A stretch of DNA of 64,000 nt from Symbiodolus clandestinus (GTDB taxonomy: Bacteria > Pseudomonadota > Gammaproteobacteria > Enterobacterales > G038960095), in assembly GCA_038960095.1 (NCBI GenBank), contig CP152425.1, positions 1,178,001 to 1,242,000 of the forward strand, read 5' to 3'. The notes under the pieces were generated by a model. That model did no database searches. It saw nothing but the letters and a program-made list of their open reading frames with translations, and was not told the origin of the DNA. Position numbers and translations under genes: made by a program. Positions 17,982 to 27,144 of the stretch are shown one piece after another (positions within the stretch are counted from its first letter, which is position 1; each line of letters begins with the position of its first letter).

Positions 17982-19739
17982 TTAAGGCTTAGGGGGGGTA
18001 GGAGAAAAAATATAGTGGAGACTAAAAGATAAGATAGCGACTGATGAATATCGGGGGAGAGTTGACCACAGTGGTCGGGCTACTGCTATTTCAAAGGTTA
18101 ATCGGTTACCTTGTTGGGGCCAGTTGCCTCGTAAACCGACAGCAGCACCTAAGCACTGTTGTTGATTAACACAGTCTGCCGCCACCCCAAAAATTTTCCC
18201 ATAGTCAATGCCAAGAAATAGCTGCTGCCGTAAGGAACTGACCCAGTTAGTTTTAGCATATTGATAAGGTAACTTGAGTGCCGTTGATAGCTCTTGTCGC
18301 CAATAAAAACCATTTCTGGCTCTACAGTCTGCTGAATCGCTAAATCCGCGCACACGATGGTGACCAGTAATCGCTAGCTGATCGTCTGTATACAGGTGTT
18401 GACCACTATGTTGTTGGTGCCACACACTGAAATAATCAAAGGGCGTTTGGCCAATTTGTAGGGTTACTCTCCAAGCTAGATCAATCATTAAACAGCGGTA
18501 ATAGAAAGTAGGTGCTGGGGATGGCCAATCAGCAGTGGCACCAAACCATGGAACAGCTCGATGCTCACTGATTCTCAGCTCCAGTTGAGAAGTTGGTCGG
18601 TAGTATCGATAATTAAAACCATAATCAAGCGTCCAATGACGACGTTTTTGTACAGCAATTTCAATATCATTGAGTTTGCCTTGTTGGTGTAACTGTCCAC
18701 ATCCTAGTTGAACCGAAAGTTGATGCCGAGGTTTTCGTAACAGTGACCAATCGATCTGACATTGCCAGCGGGTAATTTGTTGCTGCCACTGTAGGGCTAT
18801 AGAATTTTTGGATAGAGATTGGCTACGGCGGTAGCTGCTGGCGGATAGTTGATAAGAGTGATAACGGCAGAACAGTAGATAGCGAAGCGCTAACTGCTGT
18901 TCATGGCTTCTGATCAAAGGCGAGTTCAGAGGGGTGCAGTAGTACAATTGCAGCTGATGAGGCATACCCCCCATAGAGTAGCCAGTGATTGCGATCTCTT
19001 TCAAGCGTAAAGCGGGATCGGTTGAACCACTGTTTATGCCCAGCCAGTTCTGCCAACTACTCTTTTGAGAGAATGTAATCACAACTTCACTTCCCCCGAA
19101 TGATCGATCAGCAATTAATTGGATGTTGGCTTGTTGTTGACAGCCTTGCGACAAGATTTCAAGCGTTTGTTCTAGATCTTGTAAAGTCAGCGGTGCACCC
19201 ATGGTTAACGGCAATAACTGTAAACCTGTTGAAGTCAGCGGACTGTTAACCCAATGAATTTTGCTGATAATACCGGGAAGTAATAGTATCGTGAGACAAC
19301 CGGTCGAGAGATCTTGGGGTGGGAGAATTATCTGACTAGTGATTAGACCCCGTTGTATAAGCTGTTGGGTTAATCGTAATAGCAGGCTTTGTAATGTTTT
19401 TTTTTCTAGAGACTGACCAATTTGACTCTTTACCTGATCAATTAACCAGCTCCAATGATTAATCATCCATTGAGGCGGTGACTGACCTTGCTGTTTAAGC
19501 ACGCTGATAAATGGTTTTGGTAAGGTTAGTTGGACAGATTGTATGAGAAAATGCTGGTTAACCCAGGGTAGAGTTTGTTTTTGGGGAAGTAACTTTGGTA
19601 GCCTTAGTTGCGGCATGGGAGAAATTGGCTGTCGCCAGGGGATCCATTCTGCGATGAGTTCACTAGCAACTAGAGTGTGTAAACAATCAGCACTACCAAA
19701 ACCCATAATGCTAAGCAACCACACAAGCCGCTGCGACAT
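17982..19739 (-). CDS. TpsB outer-membrane transporter (ShlB/FhaC family)
   Basis: TpsB proteins are outer-membrane beta-barrels with periplasmic POTRA domains that export their TpsA partner. The 585-residue product (ATG at 19739; the frame opens at 19775) has an N-terminal hydrophobic segment (RLVWLLSIMGFG), a region compatible with two POTRA domains (about residues 110-230) and a C-terminal barrel with alternating aromatic strands. The diagnostic motif HHRVRGFSDSA (family VRGY/F) and a GFYWRQEL stretch follow near residue 465, and the last strand ends in aromatic residues (SFSLHYIF). It is upstream of tpsA, the usual order. It is rather Gln- and Trp-rich and probably divergent from characterised members. 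Confidence 0.88.
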   Translation of the reverse strand: MSQRLVWLLSIMGFGSADCLHTLVASELIAEWIPWRQPISPMPQLRLPKLLPQKQTLPWVNQHFLIQSVQLTLPKPFISVLKQQGQSPPQWMINHWSWLIDQVKSQIGQSLEKKTLQSLLLRLTQQLIQRGLITSQIILPPQDLSTGCLTILLLPGIISKIHWVNSPLTSTGLQLLPLTMGAPLTLQDLEQTLEILSQGCQQQANIQLIADRSFGGSEVVITFSQKSSWQNWLGINSGSTDPALRLKEIAITGYSMGGMPHQLQLYYCTPLNSPLIRSHEQQLALRYLLFCRYHSYQLSASSYRRSQSLSKNSIALQWQQQITRWQCQIDWSLLRKPRHQLSVQLGCGQLHQQGKLNDIEIAVQKRRHWTLDYGFNYRYYRPTSQLELRISEHRAVPWFGATADWPSPAPTFYYRCLMIDLAWRVTLQIGQTPFDYFSVWHQQHSGQHLYTDDQLAITGHHRVRGFSDSADCRARNGFYWRQELSTALKLPYQYAKTNWVSSLRQQLFLGIDYGKIFGVAADCVNQQQCLGAAVGLRGNWPQQGNRLTFEIAVARPLWSTLPRYSSVAILSFSLHYIFSPTPPKP

Positions 19740-20150
19740 ACTAACGTAATTTAGCAGGATCACCGGACAATCCATTGAGTTATTAATCCTTTAAATCGTA
19801 TGAATAGCATACTACCTCGTAGCATTTAGCCTTTAGAAAAGCTTCACTTTTTGCAGGTTATGGATGTTTCAAAAGCGTAATCAACAATCTTTCATTTTTA
19901 ATTGCATATAGTACATTATTGTTAACTTTATTCAATAATAAAGTTAAGAGACGGCAAACTAAAATTGATCGTGCCCGTTTAGTTTGTATGCCATATTTAA
20001 AATTATCGATGCTTAAGCGGCCGAACTGCGTTAAGATTAACCCTATTAATCGACTGGCAGAGCAATCTGGCGGTGTAGGGGATTTGTTGAATAAAAGGTA
20101 AGCCATTGGCTTGGCTCTACTGGGGCTGTGGTTAAGGAGTAAACTCACTG
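19740..20150. other. Intergenic region with AT-rich hairpin between tpsB and greA
   Basis: No convincing gene; small frames on both strands here overlap each other and lack support. A perfect 11-bp stem lies at 19922-19932/19937-19947 (TTAACTTTATT/AATAAAGTTAA, loop CAAT), without a following T-run. It could mark a transcription end or leader structure upstream of greA. Confidence 0.45.
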
Positions 20151-20627
20151 ATGATTCCAATGACAGTACAGGGTGCCGAAAAGCTACGGAAAGAGCTAGA
20201 TCAGTTAAGGAAAGTACGGCGACCACAAATTATTGCTTCCATTGCCGATGCTCGTGAGCATGGAGATTTAAAAGAGAATGCTGAATACCAGGCAGCTCGA
20301 GAACAACAAAGCTTTTGTGAGGGTCGGATTAGGGAGCTTGAGTACAAGCTAGCCCATGCCCAAGTGATTGATATCACTAAAGTACCTTCCCGTAACCGAG
20401 TGCTATTTGGAACGACAGTGACTCTATTGCACCATGACAGTGGCGATAAGTATTGTTATCGTATTGTTGGCGATGATGAAGCGGATAGTAAAAATGGATT
20501 AATTTCTGTCAATTCGCCAATAGCCCGTGGTTTAATTAATAAAAGTTGTGATTCAGAGATATCGATTAAAACTCCGGGTGGAGAAGTTGAATATACCATT
20601 CTGCAGATTGAGCACAGGGATTGTTGA
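20151..20627 (+). CDS. greA: GreA, transcript cleavage factor
   Basis: GreA enters the secondary channel of backtracked RNA polymerase and stimulates cleavage of the nascent RNA. The 158-residue product starts MIPMTVQGAEKL, as in enteric GreA. It has the N-terminal coiled coil with the catalytic acidic tip (SIADAREHGDLKENAEYQAAREQQ) and the C-terminal FKBP-like globular domain (GDDEADSKNGLISVNSPIARGLI, EVEYTILQIE). Length is normal. rlmE begins 20 bp later on the same strand, so greA, rlmE, ftsH and folP probably form one transcription unit. Confidence 0.97.
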   Translation: MIPMTVQGAEKLRKELDQLRKVRRPQIIASIADAREHGDLKENAEYQAAREQQSFCEGRIRELEYKLAHAQVIDITKVPSRNRVLFGTTVTLLHHDSGDKYCYRIVGDDEADSKNGLISVNSPIARGLINKSCDSEISIKTPGGEVEYTILQIEHRDC

Positions 20628-20647
20628 CATCTACCTTGATATAAACG

Positions 20648-21268
20648 ATGAGTCGTCGAAGCAGCTCTAAGCGTTGGTTGCAAGCCCATATCACTGATCA
20701 TTATGTGCAGCAAGCCAAGCGGTTAGGTTTGCGTTCGCGTGCATGGTTTAAGCTAGAGCAACTGCAACAACGCGATCGATTGTTTAAGCCGGGGATGACA
20801 GTGGTTGATTTGGGTGCAACCCCAGGCGGGTGGTCTCAGTATAGCGCACAGTGTGTCGGAAGCAGTGGTCGAGTGCTTGCTTGTGATTGGTTACCGATGA
20901 ATCCCATTAATGGCGTTGAATTTTTACAGGGTGATTTTTCAGACCCAGCAGTTGTTAACCAGCTGCTAGCGCAGATTGGTCAACGTAAAGTCTCGGTGGT
21001 TTTATCAGACATGGCACCCAATTTAACTGGTTTAGCAGTGGTAGACCAGGCACGGTCGTTACATTTGGCTGAATTGGTGTTGGAGTTATCTCAGCAAATT
21101 TTGGTCACTGATGGCGCTTTAGTGATTAAATTATTTCAGGGTTCAGGGTTTGATGACTACTTGCGAGTACTTCGTCGCTTATTCACACAAGTAAAAGTAC
21201 GTAAACCGTCGGCTTCTCGACAAGCATCTAAAGAGCTGTATCTAGTGGCCAGGGGATATAAACTATAG
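20648..21268 (+). CDS. rlmE: RlmE (FtsJ/RrmJ), 23S rRNA U2552 2'-O-methyltransferase
   Basis: RlmE methylates U2552 of 23S rRNA in the 50S subunit. The 206-residue product matches the family along its length: LRSRAWFKLEQLQQRDRLFKPG, the SAM-binding VVDLGATPGGWSQY, the catalytic SDMAPN, and VIKLFQGSGFDDYLRVLRRLF with KVRKPSASRQASKELYLVARG at the end. The K-D-K-E type catalytic residues appear to be in place. In enterics rlmE directly precedes ftsH, as here. No abnormality was seen. Confidence 0.97.
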   Translation: MSRRSSSKRWLQAHITDHYVQQAKRLGLRSRAWFKLEQLQQRDRLFKPGMTVVDLGATPGGWSQYSAQCVGSSGRVLACDWLPMNPINGVEFLQGDFSDPAVVNQLLAQIGQRKVSVVLSDMAPNLTGLAVVDQARSLHLAELVLELSQQILVTDGALVIKLFQGSGFDDYLRVLRRLFTQVKVRKPSASRQASKELYLVARGYKL

Positions 21269-21336
21269 TACCCTACTTTAAAGATCAAATCGGTGGCTAA
21301 CCCGGTAGAGTATATGAGGTTAATAGCTTGAGTAAT

Positions 21337-23235
21337 ATGGTAAAAAACCTAATGGTTTGTCTGGCAATTCTCGCCATTGCAGTTTCTTTATTTCAAAATT
21401 TTCGTACTGACAATAGTCAATGTCCTGCCACTAGTTACAGCGGATTGCTTGAAGAAGTCCGTAAAAGAGAAGTGAGTAAAGTAGAGATTAAGGATAGAAA
21501 ACTCCATGTCTATCTGAATAACGGTAAAAACTATTATACCTATACTCCCTTATGGCAGGATGAGCAGCTAATTAAGACACTGTTAGATAACCAAATAGAG
21601 GTTGCAGGAGCGGCCCCCGAAGAGGAAAGTCGACTACTGACCTTTCTGATGTCATGCTTTCCGATGTTGCTGCTCATTGGTGCTTGGATCTACATGTTGC
21701 GTCAGGTTCAAGGCGGTGGTAAAGGAGCCATTTCTTTCGGTAAAAGTCGAGCACGGATGCTGGGAGACAATCAAATTAAGACCACTTTTGCTGACGTGGC
21801 TGGGTGTGACGAGGCTAAAGAAGAGGTGAGTGAGTTAATCGACTACCTTCGTGAGCCAGCCCGCTTTCAAAAGTTAGGAGGTAAAATCCCCAAGGGAGTG
21901 CTGATGGTTGGCCCTCCAGGAACGGGAAAGACCCTACTGGCAAAAGCGATTGCTGGCGAAGCTAAAGTGCCTTTTTTTACTATTTCCGGTTCAGATTTTG
22001 TAGAGATGTTTGTTGGGGTAGGAGCTTCCCGTGTCCGAGACCTGTTTGAACAGGCTAAAAAAGCGGCACCCTGTATCATTTTTATCGATGAAATTGATGC
22101 CGTTGGCAGACAACGAGGAGCTGGCCTTGGCGGCGGTCATGATGAGCGTGAACAGACTTTAAACCAAATGTTAGTTGAGATGGATGGTTTTGAGGGCACC
22201 GAGGGAGTCATCGTCATCGCAGCAACCAATCGCCCAGATGTCTTAGATCCAGCTTTGTTACGCCCAGGACGTTTCGATCGACAAGTGGTTGTTGGTTTAC
22301 CCGATATTCGGGGGCGTGAGCAGATTCTAAAGGTACATACGAAGCGAATACCGATTACTGATGATGTCAATGCCCTAGTGATTGCTCGTGGTACTCCTGG
22401 TTTTTCAGGCGCTGATTTAGCTAATTTAGTCAATGAAGCGGCGCTATTTGCAGCAAGAAGCAACCAGCAGCTGGTCTCGATGGTTGAATTTGAAAAAGCC
22501 AAGGATAAAATTTTAATGGGGGTTGAACGTCGTTCCAAGGTTATGAGCGAGAAAGAGAGGGAAGCGACCGCCTACCATGAGGCAGGGCATGCGATTATTG
22601 GCCGTTTGGTCCCTGATCATGATCCAGTTTATAAAGTTAGCATCATACCGCGGGGCAGTGCTTTAGGAATCACTATGTTTCTTCCAGAGCAAGATCGGGT
22701 TAGCCGTAGTAAGGAGTCTCTAGAAAGTATGATTGCCAGTCTTTATGGTGGTCGAGTTGCTGAAGCATTGATCTATGGTGATGAGAAGGTATCTACCGGA
22801 GCATCGGATGATATTCGTCGAGCAACCGCCTTGGCGCGTAGGATGGTTACTCAATGGGGATTCTCAGCAAAGTTAGGACCAATTCTCTATGCTGAGGAAG
22901 AAAGTGAAGTCTTTTTAGGACGCTCTATGAGCAAAGGACAGCAGCATGCCGATGATACTGCACGGGCCATTGATTTAGAAATTCGCAGCACTATTGATCG
23001 TAACTATCAGCGTACGGTCACTATTCTACAAAATAATTTAGACATTTTAGAAGCGATGAAAGATGCTTTGATGAAATATGAAACGATTGACACTGCGCAA
23101 ATTGATAATCTGATGGCGCGTCAACCGGTTCGACCTCCAGCGGGGTGGCAGGAACCTGATAATCAACAGTCAACGCCTGCTGCCGAGTTGCCGTCGTCCC
23201 CCCCACCTTCGGCTGCGTCCTGGCTGGGGAATTAG
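21337..23235 (+). CDS. ftsH: FtsH, membrane AAA+ zinc metalloprotease
   Basis: FtsH is an inner-membrane hexameric protease that degrades LpxC, sigma-32 and damaged membrane proteins. From the ATG at 21337 (MVKNLMVCLAILAIAV) the product has 632 residues: TM1 at the N-terminus, a periplasmic domain, TM2 (FPMLLLIGAWIYMLR, about residues 105-120), Walker A GPPGTGKT (about 191-198), Walker B IIFIDEIDAVG, the pore motif FVGVGASRVRD, SRH ATNRPDVLDPALLRPGRFDRQ and the zinc site HEAGH (about residue 413). The frame also has a TTG three codons earlier. The C-terminal tail is Pro/Ser-rich. It would control LPS synthesis together with the lpx genes at the right of the window. Confidence 0.98.
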   Translation: MVKNLMVCLAILAIAVSLFQNFRTDNSQCPATSYSGLLEEVRKREVSKVEIKDRKLHVYLNNGKNYYTYTPLWQDEQLIKTLLDNQIEVAGAAPEEESRLLTFLMSCFPMLLLIGAWIYMLRQVQGGGKGAISFGKSRARMLGDNQIKTTFADVAGCDEAKEEVSELIDYLREPARFQKLGGKIPKGVLMVGPPGTGKTLLAKAIAGEAKVPFFTISGSDFVEMFVGVGASRVRDLFEQAKKAAPCIIFIDEIDAVGRQRGAGLGGGHDEREQTLNQMLVEMDGFEGTEGVIVIAATNRPDVLDPALLRPGRFDRQVVVGLPDIRGREQILKVHTKRIPITDDVNALVIARGTPGFSGADLANLVNEAALFAARSNQQLVSMVEFEKAKDKILMGVERRSKVMSEKEREATAYHEAGHAIIGRLVPDHDPVYKVSIIPRGSALGITMFLPEQDRVSRSKESLESMIASLYGGRVAEALIYGDEKVSTGASDDIRRATALARRMVTQWGFSAKLGPILYAEEESEVFLGRSMSKGQQHADDTARAIDLEIRSTIDRNYQRTVTILQNNLDILEAMKDALMKYETIDTAQIDNLMARQPVRPPAGWQEPDNQQSTPAAELPSSPPPSAASWLGN

Positions 23236-23241
23236 TAAAGT

Positions 23242-24096
23242 TTGAATAGTTTGCATAGCCGTGGGCGACGGCTGTCGCTAGCGGTTCCTCAAGTCATGGG
23301 GATTTTAAATGTCACCCCAGACTCTTTCTTCGATGGTGGGAACTATTGTTCGATTGACACGGCGTTATACCGGGTTGAACAGATGCTTGCAGAAGGGGCA
23401 AGTCTGATTGATATCGGTGGTGAGTCGACACGACCAGATGCGCAAGTAATCTCACTAGAAGAAGAGCTTCAGAGAGTCATACCCGTTATTGAAGCAATCG
23501 CTGCACGGTTTGATACTTGGCTTTCTATTGATACTTATAAGCCAGAAGTCATGGCACAAGCGGCTGTCAGTGGTGTACATCTGATTAATGATATCATGGC
23601 ATTACAAATCCCGGGAGCCCTTGAGGTTGCTGCTGCCAGTAACCTACCTATTTGTTTAATGCATCGTCGCAGCCAACCGGGGATGATGGAGCGCCGTCCG
23701 CACTATCATCAGCTGCTTTTTGAAATGATTGCATTTTTTCAGGAGCGAATGACTGCTTGTCAAGCTGCTGGAATTGCCAAAGCGCGGTTATTGCTGGATC
23801 CTGGTTTTGGTTTTGATAAAACGGTTGAACACAACTATCAGATACTGGGTAATCTAAAGCAACTACATACTCTATCGCGCCCCTTATTAATTGGTCTGTC
23901 GCGTAAATCGATGATCCGATATGCTCTAGCCGATTTAAAAGACCCGGGCGCTTCGGGCAGTGTTGCAGCAGCGGTTATCGCCGTAATGCAAGGGGTACGC
24001 ATCGTACGAGTGCATGATGTACGTGAAACGGTCGAGGCACTGCGCATTGCCTCAAGGGTACTTGACGGAAATTTTGGATCCCTCATCCATGATTAG
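23242..24096 (+). CDS. folP: FolP, dihydropteroate synthase
   Basis: FolP condenses 6-hydroxymethyl-dihydropterin pyrophosphate with p-aminobenzoate in folate synthesis. The 284-residue product shows PQVMGILNVTPDSFFDGG, DIGGESTRPDA, SIDTYKPEV, NDIMALQIPGALEV, CLMHRRSQPGMM, LLDPGFGFDKTVEHN and a C-terminal VRIVRVHDVRETVEAL, all family blocks. It starts at TTG, 6 bp after the ftsH stop, and glmM follows 9 bp later. With folE at the right end of the window, the de novo folate pathway appears to be kept. An M-R-R insertion-like variation in the CLMH loop is minor. Confidence 0.96.
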   Translation: MNSLHSRGRRLSLAVPQVMGILNVTPDSFFDGGNYCSIDTALYRVEQMLAEGASLIDIGGESTRPDAQVISLEEELQRVIPVIEAIAARFDTWLSIDTYKPEVMAQAAVSGVHLINDIMALQIPGALEVAAASNLPICLMHRRSQPGMMERRPHYHQLLFEMIAFFQERMTACQAAGIAKARLLLDPGFGFDKTVEHNYQILGNLKQLHTLSRPLLIGLSRKSMIRYALADLKDPGASGSVAAAVIAVMQGVRIVRVHDVRETVEALRIASRVLDGNFGSLIHD

Positions 24097-24105
24097 GAAC
24101 AGTGC

Positions 24106-25440
24106 ATGAAGCAGCATCGTTTGTTTGGAACCGATGGCATCCGCGGCAAAGTGGGGAGCTTTCCTATCACTGCTGATTTTATTTTAAAATTGGGCTGGGC
24201 AGCAGGCCGAGTGTTAGCACGTCACGGATCGCGGAAGGTTATTTTAGGTAAAGATACCCGGATCTCAGGTTACATGTTAGAGTCGGCACTGGAGGCTGGA
24301 TTAGCGGCTGCTGGATTATCAGCCGCTTTGACAGGCCCGATGCCAACGCCAGCTATCGCCTACTTAACCCGCACTTTTCGTGCTGAAGCCGGAATTGTCA
24401 TTTCAGCCTCACACAACCCTTACGATGATAATGGAATTAAATTTTTTTCAACCACTGGCACTAAAGTGCCTCTGGCCTTGGAAACAGCCATTGAACAGGA
24501 ATTAGCGCGCCCAATGACCTGCGTTGCTTCAGAGGTTTTAGGTCGAGCAAGTCGTATGGTGGATGCCGCCGGCCGTTATATTGAATTTTGCAAAAGCGGC
24601 TTTCCCAATGAGTTTGATCTAAGTGGCTTACATATTGTGGTTGATTGTGCACATGGGGCTACTTATCATATTGCGCCTAACGTATTTCGAGAATTGGGCG
24701 CTCGAGTGACCACCTTGGGTTGTGAACCTAATGGACTGAATATTAATGTGGATTGTGGCGCAACCGATATTCAAGCTTTACAGCACCAGGTATTGTCATT
24801 GAAAGCGGATATTGGGATCGCCTTCGATGGTGACGGTGATCGAGTCATTATGGTTGATCATCAAGGTCAGCGAGTTGATGGTGACCAAATTCTCTATATT
24901 ATTGCTCAAGATCTGCACCAACAACAGAAATTACCGGGAGGCGTTGTCGGGACCCTGATGAGCAATATGGGCTTGGAAATAGCTCTACAGCGCTTAGGAA
25001 TAGCTTTTGAACGGTCAGCGGTGGGTGATCGCGCGGTACTAGAAAAGCTACAAACATTGGGATGGCGATTAGGCGCTGAAAATTCAGGTCATGTTATCCT
25101 ATTGGATAAAAGTACTACGGGCGACGGCATTGTGGCTGCACTGCAAGTGTTAGCTGCCATGATACAGCAGGGGAATACTTTATTGGAGCTATGCCAGGGG
25201 ATTCGCTTATTCCCCCAAATATTGGTGAATATCCCACTTAGCGAGCATCAACAGTCCTTACAAAGCGAACCGGTAAAGCAAGTAGTGCATCGGATCGAGC
25301 GGCAACTGGCTGGGCGCGGAAGAATTGTATTACGCCAATCGGGCACTGAACCTTTAGTGCGGGTGATGGTAGAAGGGGAAGATCAACCCGCACTTGAGCA
25401 GATGGCCCACAGAGTTGTGGAAGCGGTTACGGCAAATTAA
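24106..25440 (+). CDS. glmM: GlmM, phosphoglucosamine mutase
   Basis: GlmM converts glucosamine-6-phosphate to glucosamine-1-phosphate, feeding UDP-GlcNAc for peptidoglycan and LPS. The 444-residue product is full length: FGTDGIRGKVG at the start, the active-site phosphoserine motif GIVISASHNPYDDNGIKFF (Ser near residue 102), the metal-binding FDGDGDRVIMVD (about 240-250), the sugar-binding GAENSGHV and the phosphate-binding RQSGTEPLVRVMVEG. It is last in the ftsH-folP-glmM run. secG, which follows glmM in many enterics, is absent; the next 180 bp hold nothing recognisable. Confidence 0.98.
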   Translation: MKQHRLFGTDGIRGKVGSFPITADFILKLGWAAGRVLARHGSRKVILGKDTRISGYMLESALEAGLAAAGLSAALTGPMPTPAIAYLTRTFRAEAGIVISASHNPYDDNGIKFFSTTGTKVPLALETAIEQELARPMTCVASEVLGRASRMVDAAGRYIEFCKSGFPNEFDLSGLHIVVDCAHGATYHIAPNVFRELGARVTTLGCEPNGLNINVDCGATDIQALQHQVLSLKADIGIAFDGDGDRVIMVDHQGQRVDGDQILYIIAQDLHQQQKLPGGVVGTLMSNMGLEIALQRLGIAFERSAVGDRAVLEKLQTLGWRLGAENSGHVILLDKSTTGDGIVAALQVLAAMIQQGNTLLELCQGIRLFPQILVNIPLSEHQQSLQSEPVKQVVHRIERQLAGRGRIVLRQSGTEPLVRVMVEGEDQPALEQMAHRVVEAVTAN

Positions 25441-25622
25441 GTAACCATAGTTAAAAGTAACCTGAGTTCGGGATAAGCAGTCGCGTTAACTACCAGGTTG
25501 ACAGCAGGCTGGTGACATACTCTTGCCCCCCGTATTGGTATTATAGCCATCCTCTAGGAGATGGTGCGTCTGGTGAATCAAATCTTCGATCACTTCTTAA
25601 ATCCTATTGGCAACAGTGCCAA

Positions 25623-26201
25623 CTATTGGCTAGACATCGGCAACAAGCCGCTTACCCTGTTAGAGTACACCGGATCTGGGTTAGAAGTACTAAGCGAGGT
25701 GAAAGCATTATCAACTAGACTACTGTGCATCGCTGGCACTTGTTGAACTAAAATTCTTGTTAGATTAGTGGCATTTGATGCTTTATCTATATATTTCCAT
25801 TCTGTTAGTAGTTTTATTACTTGATCTTGAGTTCTCTGAGGTAAACCACTTTCTGCTACACTGCTAAAAGGAGAATTTTTTTCAGTCTTATCTTTTATTT
25901 TAACTCCTTTATTGATCAAGAGTTTTATTAACCTAAAAGACCCATTATAAACAGCTAGATTAATGGCAGATTCTCCATCTCGATCTTCTGCATTAATATC
26001 AGCTCCATTATCTATTAACAGTTCTATTAACTCATCGCTGCAACTACTTTCTACAGCTACCATAAGCAGAGGTCTCCCTCCTTTAGTGCGAGCATTAACA
26101 TCATTTTTTCCTAGGTAAGTTTTTACTTGTCTCAAGTCATTGTTCTTAATTGCTAAAATTATATCAGAATTTTCAGAAAACAAGATATTAATATCCTGGA
26201 T
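25623..26201 (-). pseudogene. Ankyrin-repeat protein gene truncated at its 5' end by IS copy A
   Basis: The minus-strand frame encodes about 190 residues with ankyrin repeats: NDLRQVKTYLGKNDVNARTKGGRPLLMVAVES, CSDELIELLIDNGADINAEDRDGESAINLAVYNGSFRLIKLLINKGVKI. Such proteins bind partners and are often secreted effectors in host-associated bacteria; here the role is unknown. Its 5' part is missing: at 26202 the sequence becomes the right end of IS3-family copy A. The frame continues into the IS to a TTG at 26264, so a fused start is formally possible (residues MSSIKRLDSKKTVSDIPGG would be IS-derived). The C-terminal tail after the repeats is not recognised. The missing upstream half is not next to the other IS end, which carries intron sequence instead. 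Confidence 0.75.
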
Positions 26202-26241
26202 TGAATCCCCCCCGGGAATGTCGGAGACTGTTTTTTTAGAA

Positions 26242-27144
26242 TCAAGCCGCTTTATCGAGCTCAATTTGTTGTTGATAATACCTTATTTCTGCTTCGACTG
26301 GGGGTATGTAACCGATGGGTCCCAATAACCTCTGCTGATTAAACCAAGCAACCCATTTCAAGGTAGCCATCTCTACTTGAGCACGGGTTTGCCAGGATTG
26401 GCGATGAATGACTTCGGATTTATAGAGGCCATTGATAGTCTCAGCTAATGCATTATCGTAAGAATCGCCAACACTACCTACAGAGCATTCAATGCCAGCT
26501 TCTACCATCCGTTCGGTGTAGCGGATAGAGACATACTGACTGCCGCGATCACTGTGATGGATTAAGCGCTCCCCTTTGAAGGGCCGGCGAGCATACAGGG
26601 CCTGTTCTAACGCATCTAGAACAAAATCGGTTTTGGCCGAGCTAGAGACTCGCCATCCCACGATATAGCGGGAAAAAACATCAATAATAAAGGCTGTATA
26701 AACAAATCCTTGATAAGTCGTACAAAAGGTATAATCAGCAACCCACAGCGCATTAGGCCGGTCAGCCTGGAAATTCCGGTTAACCAAATCATCTGGGCAG
26801 GGAGCAGATTGATTAGAAAATGTGGTTTTGACCCCTTTACCTCGTCTTATCCCTTGCAATCCCATGGTACGCATCAGACGTTCCACGGTGCAACGGGCTA
26901 CCGTAATGCCTTCACGCTTCAGTTGATGCCAAATCTTAACAGCACCATAGACTTTAAAATTAGCATCCCAGATTTTGCGGATCTGCTCACTTAGTTTGAT
27001 ATCCTTTACCTGCCTTGCCGGTAACAGCGACGGCTGCTTTTTTCTGGCGGCATGCAGATAGTAGGTGGATGGGGCAATCGGTAATACTTTACAAATTGGC
27101 TCGACCCCGTAAACCTCTCGATGCTTATCGATAAAGGCTGTCAT
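26242..27144 (-). CDS. IS3-family transposase OrfB (copy A)
   Basis: The 300-residue OrfB carries an N-terminal HTH_21-like region (IRKIWDANFKVYGAVKIWHQLKREG) and an rve integrase core with the DDE triad: Asp in LWVADYTFC, Asp in HHSDRGSQYVS and Glu in NALAETINGLYKSEV. Its ATG overlaps the orfA stop by 4 nt (ATGA). In IS3 elements OrfAB is usually made by -1 frameshifting; I did not locate a clear slippery site. The translation is identical to the copy B protein, so both look recently active. Confidence 0.95.
   Translation of the reverse strand: MTAFIDKHREVYGVEPICKVLPIAPSTYYLHAARKKQPSLLPARQVKDIKLSEQIRKIWDANFKVYGAVKIWHQLKREGITVARCTVERLMRTMGLQGIRRGKGVKTTFSNQSAPCPDDLVNRNFQADRPNALWVADYTFCTTYQGFVYTAFIIDVFSRYIVGWRVSSSAKTDFVLDALEQALYARRPFKGERLIHHSDRGSQYVSIRYTERMVEAGIECSVGSVGDSYDNALAETINGLYKSEVIHRQSWQTRAQVEMATLKWVAWFNQQRLLGPIGYIPPVEAEIRYYQQQIELDKAA

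Noticed and set aside
19858..20226. Minus-strand 122-codon frame upstream of greA
   Set aside because: It overlaps the greA start, has no recognisable domain, and the overlapping plus-strand frame (19919-20101) is equally unsupported; treated as intergenic.
25512..25746. Two short plus-strand frames after glmM
   Set aside because: They overlap each other and the ankyrin gene on the opposite strand, and match nothing recognised; secG was looked for here and not found.
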